From Diplonema papillatum (taxonomy: Eukaryota > Euglenozoa > Diplonemea > Diplonemida > Diplonemidae), in contig JAPJBO010000227.1 in NCBI GenBank assembly GCA_030068145.1, positions 186,001-250,000 of the forward strand: DNA of 64,000 nt. The letters are read 5' to 3'. The notes beneath the pieces were generated by a model, which was not told the DNA's origin, searched no databases, and was given only the letters and a program-made list of their open reading frames with translations. The translations under genes and the position numbers were made by a program. Positions 12,550 through 26,100 of the stretch are shown piece after piece (position 1 is the stretch's first letter; every line of letters starts with the position of its first letter).

Positions 12550-13639
12550 CAAGTCGTATCACGGAATTCTTGAATGGCTTGCTTCCGCAGGAACAATTTT
12601 CAGGACGGCTCCCTTTCGCATGAAGAGAACATCGTCTTGATGACTCGCTGCTGTATCAATATAATCTTGATGGCTTGTTCTTGTTTAGAGAGAACGTCAT
12701 CTTGATGGCTTTGGTGTATCTGACTGGCGGGGCTACAAAACGAGAATTGTGAACCACGAACAGTGTGTTATCGCCTTGCTGTGTGTCAACAGAAAAGTGT
12801 CTATTGGCTTATTGCCTTGATGGTTTGTCGTATCGACGGGCGACTCGAAAGATTGCGTTGTCGGATGGCTGGCTTGCTGCGTTGTATTACCAAAACGCGT
12901 TGATGGCTTACTGTTTGCATCGCGAGAACGTCGTTACTATCCTTAGATTATCGTCGACGATGTTCTCGTGGCGCAAAAAGTAAGCACATGGCACGAAGAA
13001 CCGACTGCTCCCGAGGGGGTGTGGTGGTCTCTCAGGAGCTTCACACTGCTGCCCCGAGACTCGGCCACTGCTGCGCTTTCAGCTGGCTTTCCGGTCGCCC
13101 AGCCACATTTCCTCTCTCTCTCTATCAAACCTCCGCCTAGCCACGCCACCTGAATATCCTCCGCCCGCAGAGGCGCGACCGCTCCAAAAAAAAAAAAGTG
13201 AAGCGAAGCCAAATCTGAGTCAGTTGACTTTCTCCAGCCTTCTTCCCACGAACCGCAGTGCATCCAACCGCCCGGTTGTTGAGAGGGTGCATCGACGCCC
13301 GTACATGCAGCACGGCCACAACAGTGTCGCCGATACGTCCTTACTTCGATTCAGATACTGTAATTAAACCACACACACGAAGGGGCGGCATTGCACTTCG
13401 CTCCTGCTTGGACTTGTTCCACAACAGTCTTTTTCGACCTAGACGCACTGACAATCAGATTCGGCAACGGTGGAACCGAAGGCAACTCTCCTTCTTTGCA
13501 GCAGACCTTTGTCGAATGAGCTCGTCCCGCACGTTTGGATGAGTAGCGATTTGGAGGACCTTCTTCATCTTCCCGCGCATCCCTTCCACAACAGACGGTC
13601 CAAGTGCCAGATTTCTCGTCACACTTGCTGGACGACAAG
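12550..13639. other. Spacer between phosphatase array and eL28
   Basis: From 12570 to 12960 the phrases CTTGATGGCTT and GAGAACGTC recur irregularly. No gene recognised. Confidence 0.45.
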
Positions 13640-13790
13640 TGATTCGCGACACTCGCGTGCGAGCGAGTCTGAGAGCAAGACTCAAAAGCTGTTCCCAAGG
13701 TGGCGACTGCTGACCATGACGGATGCTTTTTGCACCAGGAGTAGTCAAGCCCAGCTCATTATTGCGCAGAGAGAGCTGGCCACATCTTCC
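13640..13790 (+). repeat. Dispersed repeat DR3, copy 1
   Basis: Segment with GTGCGAGCGAGTCT, AGGTGGCGACTGC and GACGGATGCTT recurs, diverged, at about 36205-36370. Confidence 0.6.
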
Positions 13791-13900
13791 GCTTCGGTAT
13801 ACTTCGCTTCGGACGATACCCCACTTTAAGCCATGAACTTCCACACAAACATGCCAAGCAGACCCTCCCTCAAACCGAAAACAAAAACCCCTTCACCACA

Positions 13901-15115
13901 ATGACGACCCAGGCATCCGCTGACCTTTGCTGGAGACTTGTGAAGAACAACAACGCGTTCATCCTGAAGCAAAGACAGGGACGCGGCACTGACAGGATTG
14001 TGCTCTCGAAGGAGCCGTTGAACATGATGGCCAAGAGCTCGTTCAAGTACTCCGGAATCGTGCACAAGAAGGCGTTCAACCTGAACCTGTCCGAGAAGGC
14101 CGTCGTCGTCAACTCGCAGAAGGGCCAGTACACCATCCCGGCCACGAAGGCCGTCGGTGTTGCCTCGCGAATCGGCAGCAAGGGCCGCAAGGACCTCCGC
14201 GCGGTATGCTTCTCCGCAACCTTTTTTCATCGTGGTCGGCAGAGTCGCGAAGCGAGCCGTCTTTGCAGTTTACATTATGATTATGCAACCATCCGTTCAA
14301 GCAGAAAGGAAGAGAGAGGACGCATAAAACAAGTAAAAGAAAAAGCGAACTATAACTCTAAACAGGTAAGGCCGACCGTCAGGTGGGCCAGGCTAGATTA
14401 GGGCTTGCTCCTCGACAGGGACGGAGGTAGTCACACGCCTTGGGCCTCTCCCCACCCACCTATATGTGTCCTCGTCGTTATCGCTTCCGCGCTGACCTTA
14501 GTCGTTCCGAGGGTTTGAGCCCTTATGGCCGCTCCACCGATCGAAAGAGTGGGGTTGGATCAGTAGAACATCGGATGTGGATTTGGAAAAACGATGCATC
14601 TCCCGTGAGTCTCTCGATGTTGGGATTCTGAATGGAATGCACCGATCGAAAGAGTGGGGTTGGATCAGGAGAACCCCGGACGTGGATTTGGAAAAACGAC
14701 GAATCTCCCGTGAGTCTCTCGATGTCGGGATTTCTGAATGGAATGCACCGATCGAAAGAGTGGGGTTGGATCAGGAGAACCCCGGACGAGGATTTGGAAA
14801 AACGATGCATCTCCCGTCTCTCGATGTTGGGATTCTGAAATGAATGCACCGATCGAAAGAGTGGGGTTGGATCAGGAGAACCCGGACGAGGATTTGGAAA
14901 AACGATGCAGCTCCCGCGAGTCTCTCGATGTTGGGATTCTGAATGGAATGGACCCTTTCGACCTTACTCACCCGGAGACTCTAAACCCCCGGATCCTCAA
15001 GCGAACTCTCACTCTAAAAACACAGACCGCCCACCGCCGCGCTGTCAGAATCATCCGCCTGACGAAGAGGACCAGCCGCAAGTCTTGGGCCAAGGTCACC
15101 AAGATCGAGATGTGA
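13901..15115 (+). CDS. RPL28: Ribosomal protein eL28 (RPL28), two exons
   Basis: Component of the cytosolic large ribosomal subunit. Exon 1 is 13901-14203 (101 codons). A phase-0 intron at 14204-15025 starts GTATGC and ends AACACAG. Exon 2 is 15026-15115 (29 codons plus stop). The 130-residue product matches the usual eL28 length. It starts MTTQASADLCWRLVKNNN, and the block NLSEKAVVVNSQKGQYTIPA resembles the eL28 core; the C-terminus is strongly basic. The intron holds four tandem ~105-bp repeats and ends in the shared intron-end motif. AG acceptor-like CCAAGCAG sits at 13854-13861, about 40 bp upstream of the ATG. Confidence 0.9.
14530..14950 (+). repeat. Intronic ~105-bp tandem repeat, four copies
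   Basis: Units starting CCGATCGAAAGAGTGGGGTT at 14537, 14642, 14748 and 14849 lie inside the eL28 intron. Each contains CTCGATGTxGGGAT. Confidence 0.9.
14969..15025 (+). repeat. Shared intron-end motif, copy A
   Basis: CACCCGGAGACT, an A/C-rich stretch, then TCAAGCGAACTCTCACTCTA and the acceptor AACACAG of eL28. Related copies lie at 17329, 60898, 62786 and 62987. Confidence 0.75.
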
Positions 15116-15960
15116 GCGTTGCGATGAAGTTCCGCTTCTATTTTTTTTTTTTGTTTGGTTGTCGTTGAGGGGGAGCAGGACCCCCCGTAGCACCCCCCCC
15201 CTTCTTTTCCCCGACACTTTCAGTCATCACCCAGCTGGCGGGAAAGGGGGGGGGTGGGAAGGGACACGGGGCGCCGCACGCATCATGTTCTTTTTTTCTG
15301 TCTGCATTCTCTTTCGTCGGATCCTCGCGTCTTCCCTAGGTTTTCGGCGGGGGGGAGGAGGAGAAGAGGGCTCGTTTCGTTCTTTTTTTCAGGTCCCTGC
15401 CTTTGCTGCTCGGATGGGGAAAAAAAAAATGAAAGAGTAAGAAAAAAAAAATGATTCAACGAATCTTCCCCTTTTTGCATCGTGCCTGACGAATTCGGAT
15501 TAGCCGGATTGTAAGCCAGAACGTAGCGTAGAGGAATGCGTTGAGAGGGACATCCAGATCCCGTGCCTCCAACCGGGTCGACACTCAACATGCTGATGGC
15601 CGCAACAATGGAATGGACCCAGCCCGCTAATGCGTTCGGCGACCTGACGAGTTTCATGTTTCTGCAATTCCCATTGCTATCGCGTCTGGTCATCATCGTT
15701 CCCAAGGCCAAAACATCCACCGATAAGTGCAGTTGATGTCACCCTCGATCAACCGCAGTTGAGGGGAACAGTTGTTTTACCCGTACGAGTCCGAACGGAC
15801 CGGCTGGCGTTAACGCAGGCAGTGCAGTGATATCTGTGTACATCTTACATCTGACAACGAATGGCGCAGCCGTGGGGTCCAGGGGAGCACCGGCGACCGC
15901 GTGGTATCTACCGTCCTCGTCAGGAGCATGAGGTGCGGTGAGTACTAGTCCCGAGCTCTC
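15116..15960. other. Spacer downstream of eL28
   Basis: T, C, G and A homopolymer runs at 15140-15460. No gene recognised from 15470 to 15960. Confidence 0.5.
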
Positions 15961-16057
15961 GAGAACAAGATCGAGTACAGGTGGTGGACGGGATCCTCAG
16001 CGGGAACCTGAAGGGCCTGGGCGTCCGGAGGAGGTTTTCATCGACACTGTGGGAGGG
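15961..16057 (+). repeat. Decayed fragment of CFAP36-like exon 1
   Basis: Matches 16563-16685 of the downstream gene (GGACGGGATCCTCAGCGGGA shared) with an internal deletion and a frame change (GTCCGGAGGAGG for GTCCCGGAGGAGG). It is a partial copy placed upstream of the intact gene. Confidence 0.8.
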
Positions 16058-16438
16058 GGTTTTTTTTGTTGTCTAACATGGTGTGATCCACAGCAGAAAC
16101 CCTAACTTCCCATGAACTTACTACAAACTTCCCAAGTTCCCACGCACCTTGTACACCCGAGGAAGGCCACCGGATCACACCATAACAATGCAATTCGACA
16201 AGAACAAAACTCATTCGATGAACAAAACAGGGGTTTGAAGGAAGTAGTGCGCACGAACAAAGGGAAGCGCACCAGATCCGTTTGTTCCCCAACCCACCCG
16301 ACACTTTTACTAGTAACCTAACAAGGCGATACCGTCGGGAAGGGAGGGTGTCACCGCCGGTCTGTCGGGCTGCGTATACCGGCAAGTGGGGGGTGGGGGA
16401 AAGGGTTGAGGAACCCGAAGGGGGGGGGTACAGCAAAC

Positions 16439-19653
<3,215 letters not shown>

Positions 19654-20640
19654 AGGGCGCCTTCACTGTCTGTCGCTGAAGTACGTCTACGATCGTACTT
19701 GTACAGAAGACGTCTGCAGCCGGCGAGGGCAACCTCAAAATGCTCGAAGGCAGCGCCAGCGAAGCGTGTCAAGGCCGACTTGCTTGGAAAGTAGAGGACA
19801 CCTTTACTGACTGTCGCTGACGTACGTCTACGATCGTACTTGTACAGAAGACGTCTGCAGCCGACGAGGGCAACCTCAAAATGCTCGAAGGCAGCGCCAG
19901 CGAAGCGTGTCAAGGCCGACTTGCTTGGAAAGTAGAGGACACCTTTACTGACTGTCGCTGACGTACGTCTACGATCGTACTTGTACAGAAGACGTCTGCA
20001 GCCGGCGAGGGCAACCTCAAAATGCTCGAAGGCAGCGCCAGCGAAGCGTGTCAAGGCCGACTTGCTTGGAAAGTAGAGGACACCTTTACTGACTGTCGCT
20101 GACGTACGTCTACGATCGTACTTGTACAGAAGACGTCTGCAGCCGACGAGGGCAACCTCAAAATGCTCGAAGGCAGCGCCAGCGAAGCGTGTCAAGGCCG
20201 ACTTGCTTGGAAAGTAGAGGACACCTTTACTGACTGTCGCTGACGTACGTCTACGATCGTACTTGTACAGAAGACGTCTGCAGCCGGCGAGGGCAACCTC
20301 AAAATGCTCGAAGGCAGCGCCAGCGAAGCGTGTCAAGGCCGACTTGCTTGGAAAGTAGAGGACACCTTTACTGACTGTCGCTGACGTACGTCTACGATCG
20401 TACTTGTACAGAAGACGTCTGCAGCCGACGAGGGCAACCTCAAAATGCTCGAAGGCAGCGCCAGCGAAGCGTGTCAAGGCCGACTTGTTTGGAAAGTAGA
20501 GGACACCTTTACTGACTGTCGCTGACGTACGTCTACGATCGTACTTGTACAGGAGACGTCTGCAGCCGGCGAGGGCAACCTCAAAATGCTCGAAGGCAGC
20601 GCCAGCGAAGCGTGTCAAGGCCGACTTGCTTGGAAAGCAG
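19654..20640 (+). repeat. 141-bp tandem copies of the CFAP36-like 3' end
   Basis: GCGAAGCGTGTCAAGGCCGA recurs at exact 141-bp steps from 19618 through about 20605: the gene's own end plus seven copies. Each unit carries the last ~12 codons, the stop and a trailer with ACGTCTACGATCGTACTTGT. Units alternate strictly between CCGGCGAGGG and CCGACGAGGG, giving a 282-bp higher-order period. 141 is divisible by 3, so the antisense strand shows a long but meaningless reading frame. Confidence 0.95.
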
Positions 20641-21340
20641 AGCCCCTTCTGACGGTAGCTGAAGCACGTCTACGATCGTATTTGACATAATTTGTATAGA
20701 AGACAGAAGACCTCGAGAAGCACGCAACCGACGCAAGCTCGCATACAGAAGAAGACGGGTGTTGCCGCTGAGGACCCCGGCCTGCAGCTGCCCCCACTCC
20801 CCCCCTTGCCCACAAGCTATCAGCCGGTCCGTCGCTATCTCTTGAAACTGCATCGAAGTGCCTGCCGCTGTTTATCACAGTGAATCACGGTCCACCACGG
20901 TCTATCAGGTCCATCCCTAGTCCCTGGAGCTGCATCGAATTGCCCGGTGCTGATCAAGAGGGGATGGACCGGCTCAAGCTGACCACACGGTGGAGCTCAG
21001 CCTCAAAAAGCTTAGCTAAAAAGCGGGGTGTCTCACCCGCTTTTCGGGTGTGGATTCCCACGCGTTTTGGTTGTAGCACACCCGCTTTTCAGGTGTGACT
21101 CGGGCGCACCCTCTTTAACTCCTGCTTCTGAGGCTGGACCTCACCGTGCAGGATAACCTCGACAAGCGCCCAAAAGCGATTTACTCGCCTCAGCTGTCCT
21201 TGGACTGAACAAGCCGGTGCCTCCCACATTGCCCTCGAGAGGGGCGCGATGGGCGTTTTTGATGCGTCAGACTTATTTTTTTGGTTGATTTCCGATCGCA
21301 GCTAGAAGAGTAAGATATCCGACGAATCCACTTACCGTAT
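20641..21340. other. Spacer with acceptor-like and palindromic pieces
   Basis: An element with CACCCGCTTTTCGGGTGT and CACACCCGCTTTTCAGGTGT (21035-21095) is related to 39335-39400. No gene recognised. Confidence 0.45.
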
Positions 21341-21534
21341 TTCTAAAAATGTTGCCCCCCTCCCTAAAAAAAGTTGGCCGGAAAAAAATGTTGGCCGGAA
21401 ATAAGCCTGCGGTTTGGGGGGGGGGGGGGGGGGGCCAGGTTTTTTCCGGCCAACATTTTTTCCAACAACTTGCTTTTACCAAACCAACTTCTTTTTTTGG
21501 TAAAAGCAAGTTGTACTTGGCAGTTTTCATACTA
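21341..21534. repeat. Inverted-repeat element with TTGGCCGGAAA arms
   Basis: ATTTCTAAAAATGTTG plus TTGGCCGGAAAAAAATGTTG on one side and TTTTTTCCGGCCAACATTTT on the other flank a G run. A further TTGCTTTTACCAAACCAACT/GGTAAAAGCAAG hairpin follows. The same end (TTTCCGGCCAACATTTTTAG) recurs at 33615-33645. Confidence 0.6.
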
Positions 21535-22689
21535 CACCTAGTCAAGTCAGGCAGGGCCTGCACCGGAAGCTGTTCTCCCACCTACAGAATAGCGCAAGGG
21601 TTTGCTGGGATCAGGCCATGATCGCCATCACCGACGGTTTCTTAGCCTCCCACAAGCACGTGCAAGTGGAGCTTTGGTCTTGGAGAGTAAGAGCGGGAAT
21701 CCGGTTGAGGAGCCACGTCGTTGCCGAACTTACCGTGATGATGTTCATGGTCGACCCCTTCTGCCACGGGCGGTTTTGCCCGGGTTTTGGGGAGGCGCCA
21801 CCTTAGGTTCATCTGCGCGGTTGCTTCCCGAGAGGTCTCTTTCTCTCTAGGATTTCAACCGCATTGAGGAAAGCGACCGCTCTGTGCGGAAACTGTTCGA
21901 GTGGGCACCGACCGGGCAAATCCAAAAGATGGGGTTTCCGTCCACCGGGTCGCCTCCAGTCGCCTCCAGTCCGGGCCATGGTCGCCGAATGGTTTCTGCA
22001 CATAGACACCGCCGCCTTCCCCCCCCCCCCCCAGGGGTACCTGTAATCCGGGGCCCGGGCCCTGGAAAAATTTCCAGGGTTTTTGGCCCGGGACAATTAC
22101 CAAAGGAAAAACTCTCTGGTACGAGATGCAATTCGTTTACAATTCCATTCCAGGGCCCCAGACTGTCCTTGAGCTCAACGGATTCAAAAGCGTTCAAAAA
22201 CGTCCTCAGAATGTATTTTTCGACACAGCCACGAAACCTGTAGGAGGTTTTCAGGTTCTGGCAGGTCTAGCTGGCTGCCTAAAGGGTACCACGGCTCACC
22301 CAAGGTCACAGGTGGCAAGGTGGGCGTTGAAAAAAAAAATTTTTTTTTGGGCCGGAATCCCTAAAACTCCGCAATTCGGAAAGTTTTTGCCCACATTTTT
22401 TCCAGGGCATTTTGACCATTTCACCTTGGAGCCTCCGCCCGCTCAGCCCATATGGTAAATGCACGACTGTGAGTTTTTTCATCAAAATTTATCAAGTTTA
22501 TTTCTTGATTTTTTCTCGTCTTGCTCTCCGCTTGTTGTGGAAGCTGCAATATTGAAGATTCCATCCTTGGATGGCGTGATTACCGTGGGCCTGGACCCTA
22601 TCTGGACCCTAGCGCTAACCCGGGGCCCGGGGCCCGGGGCCCGGGGCCCGGGGCCCGGGCCCCGGAGACCCTGGATTTACAGGTACCCT
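21535..22689. other. Spacer with GC palindromes
   Basis: Hairpins around GGCCCGGGCCCTGGAAAA (22050-22095) and an iterated GGGGCCC block (22620-22660). No gene recognised. Confidence 0.45.
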
Positions 22690-22805
22690 TGCCCCCCCCC
22701 CTAGGGCTATGTAGGATGGAAACGTTGGAAACGTTTCCGTTTCCGTTTCCGTTTCCGTTTCCTTCTTTTTGGCGGTGGATGGAAACGCCGTTTCTATACA
22801 AAAGA
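22690..22805 (+). repeat. Element with (GTTTCC)n core, copy 1
   Basis: CCCCCCCTAGGGCTA at the start, GGATGGAAACG, then (GTTTCC)n and an inverted GAAACGCCGTTTC. A related copy in inverted orientation lies at 32283-32395. Confidence 0.65.
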
Positions 22806-23086
22806 AACGGCTGGTATGCCACTAGTATACTGGCTGAAGGTCCGACCGGAAATGTGTTCCGAACGGCGGACCCCGCAATCCAGTGGGAAACAATGGACAA
22901 GGAGGCTCCGAAAAAGAGGGAAGAAATGTGAAAACGGGTTTTTGCCTAGAGGCTTTTCGTGTTATTCTGCAGATGCTTTGGGCTATCTTTGTGTCTATGC
23001 TTTCAGTTGTCTTCTTAACCATGGTTAAGTGCGCAAATGGTGTCAGCCGAAGCTGGTAAAGCTTCGGCGCCGCCCACGTTATGTTT

Positions 23087-23129
23087 GTTTAGCATTGAGT
23101 TCTTTTAAGTACATGAACCACGTGGATTA
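23087..23129. repeat. 43-bp direct repeat, left flank of retroelement
   Basis: GTTTAGCATTGAGTTCTTTT onward to GGATTA; the same 43 bp with one mismatch (CACGTGG versus CACATGG) lies at 31216-31258. Interpreted as a target-site duplication. Confidence 0.85.
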
Positions 23130-23153
23130 ACATGCACTGCCTTGAAAGTCAGG

Positions 23154-26100
23154 TTATCGGATGACGTCGTCACCTGCCATTGCGTCGTCAAGGTCGAGCA
23201 TTTGTGGAGCTAGCGGGGTTTGGCTTTCTTGCGATTCCAGAGACTGAGTCGGCGAGTACGAGGGCGGGCACGTGTGTCCGTTTTTCACTTTCGAGGGCGT
23301 TGGTGTGCCCGTGGTCCCCGGTCGTTTCTGAGAGCTGCTTGCCCTCGGTACCTTCTTCTTCCTTCGATGCACCCCTGAGTCGGGGGTGGTCGCCTTCGTC
23401 TTCTTCCGCTTGCGGCCGGCGATCGGGCCTTCCTTCGGGGTGCCTAGCACCCTTTTCTTCAGCGCTGGTCGTTCGCTGGTTCCTGGCGTTGGTGGCGGCC
23501 TTTTGGTCGCCCGTCCGGTCGTCGCCGTCTCCTTTTTCGTTGCCGCGGGCGGCGCTTGCGCCGCTCGCTTTCCAACTGGCGTTCCCCGTTGTACGCCCAC
23601 CTGGGTGGGTGAGGAGGGCCTCTTCTTCTTGTTGCGTCCGGGGGTTGACGGGACGTTCGGTTCGTTGGACTGGTGGTGGCCGCGGCGGCAACATGCCGCC
23701 GGTCGCCTCTGCGTCAGCGTAGGGAGCCTCTTGCACTCTTGGCAGGTTCCTCTGCCATGCGTGCGGCAGGCATGATGCCCGCTGCGGCAACACGCCGCCG
23801 CCGTCTTGCACTCGCCGCACTTCGTCGTGCTGTGCTCTGCGCACACCGCGATCGGCTGCCCATCGTTCGCGTGGTGATGGTGCCGGCAGCACATCTCTAC
23901 CGTGGGCACGTCCCTTCGGACGAGTGCTCTGCACGCCTCACACTTCCCTTTGTGATGGGTCGCGCACGTGACGAGTGCCTTCTCTATATCGACACCCGGC
24001 ATATGCACGGGGTCTGGGTGCAGTTGTGGTGGGGCAGGCAGGGCCCACCTCGCCGCTCTCCCGATCGTCCAGTCAGGGTACGCCGGGCACTGCGTCCCTA
24101 CATCGCTTCCTTTCACTTGTTCCTCAAGTATCGTCCCCGTGTGTGCCTCGCGAAAGCGTGGCCTGGGCCGTACACCCGATATCCCCGAGATGCCCATGAA
24201 CGACAGCGACGTCGTCGGGCACACCCTCTCCCCTCTCATGCAGCTTCCCAGCCCTTGCTGTGCCGCCAGCTTGTCCAACGCGCTCATCATGCAGCGCAGG
24301 ACGTTTCCCCGTTCTCTCACCCCCTTCGGCGCATTCCCGTGCAGCGGCATGCTGAGGCCCGAGAAGAGTTCAAAGTCGATCGCAAGCTCTAGCATTGACG
24401 CCTGCCCGCTCTCGGTCCACTGCATGTCAGACAGCCACGCTACCAACGCATAAAACGTCGGTAGTCCCCAGGTCTTGTTTCGCTCCCACGTCCATGCCGG
24501 GGCAATCCGCGCAAAGGGGTGGTCAAATTTCTCGGCAGGCATCGCATCCGCTCTCGACCAGGGGGTCGTGGGGTTCCTGGCTACCCAGCCACGTGCTTCG
24601 AGCCCTGCACGTTCCGTAAGGATTTCAGCCATCATCTCCTGGAGCCGCCTCGATAAGTGGGCGTTCCCCGGTACAACCACACCATGTTCCAGCGTGCATC
24701 GGGGCCACTCGGTTCGGTTGGCCGCCATCAGCCCGGCGTGTGCTTCCCGCCGGCGAATGTGTGAGTATGCGTCGCAGTCCCAGTAGATATGCTGTTCGTT
24801 CTCCGTCACGCCGCTCCCACAGTGCTTGCAGCTGGGCGCCTGCGGCTCAGCTCCAGCCTGCCTCATCCGCGACGTGAACTCCGCCGTGTTCACACCCCCC
24901 GCAATCGCAACTCGAATTAGCTTCGCCGTGTGCGCGGAACATTCCCTCGTCTTCCAGAACGCATTCGTGCGCTCCAAGTCGGCTCTTTCCAGCCCCTGAT
25001 ATCCTGGCCTTCTCGCCATCAGTCGGGCCCACGTCCTCGTTCTCAGGTCCGCCCTCACTTCGTGCCCCCTCTTCGAGGGCGACGAGGCCAGCGGGTCGAA
25101 CACTGCACCATTCCGTCGTAGCGTGCGAGATAGGGGCCCAGGCTCCCATATGTGTCCACACTCCTCCATGCTCCTCATCGCCAGCCCGACTGGGCCGAGG
25201 GGTTGGTCCCCCTCGGCGTACCGCCCCCGGATACTCTCCATCAGAGGTAGCAGTCGCGGCAGCCTCTCGCACGCCGCGTAGAACGCCGTCGTCACCCGGT
25301 ACGCTAAACACGTACCGGGGTCCGTCAGGTGGCCCTTCTCCTGGAAGTTCAGGACCATTTCTCTCGCGCGCTTCGGGTTTGCTCCACCCCAGATCAGACC
25401 CATCACCGACGTCGTCAACCGCTTCATCGCCACCTTTGACACCGGCGCGAAGGAGCAGCCCGATAGCGCTGCCGGCAACACATTCGACTGCACAATACGG
25501 ACCCGCTTTTCGTACCGGAATGGCGCGTGGCGGAGGCCCTCCGCTAGGGCCGCCGCCCTCTCTACCCTCTTAGAGTCGGACCTCTCCTTTCTGTTCTTCG
25601 CCGTTGAGACTAGGGCCCCCAGACACGTGACGGACTTGCTAAATCGCAGCAGCGCATTTCCGCTTCGGAGTCTGAGCGTCGACTGGTGCCTCTGCCTCGT
25701 CGAGAATGCGATGGTCTTCTCGAGGTTTAGCTGCATTCCGGTGAGTGTGCAGAACTCGTCAACAATGTCGACTCCCTTTTGCAGTGCGGCCTCCGACAGC
25801 CTGGACAGTAGTGTGGCATCATCCGCGTACGACTTAGGACTCACACCCTCAGCTTCTTTTTTGACCGCTTTCATCACTACCGACAGCAGGGCATTGATGA
25901 GTATGACGGACACAGGGCACCCTTGAAGGATACCGTTGGTCACACTAAACTCCCTGCCCACCCCTAGCGGCAACTTGAAGCGTCTTGCGAGCAGACTGTA
26001 AATCGCCCTCAGCGGCTTGAGAACCCGACCGTGCAGTCCTAAGTCCTCAGCCAGGCGTAGCACTACCTCTCGCGGGACCATGTCGAAACACTTCCGGAAG

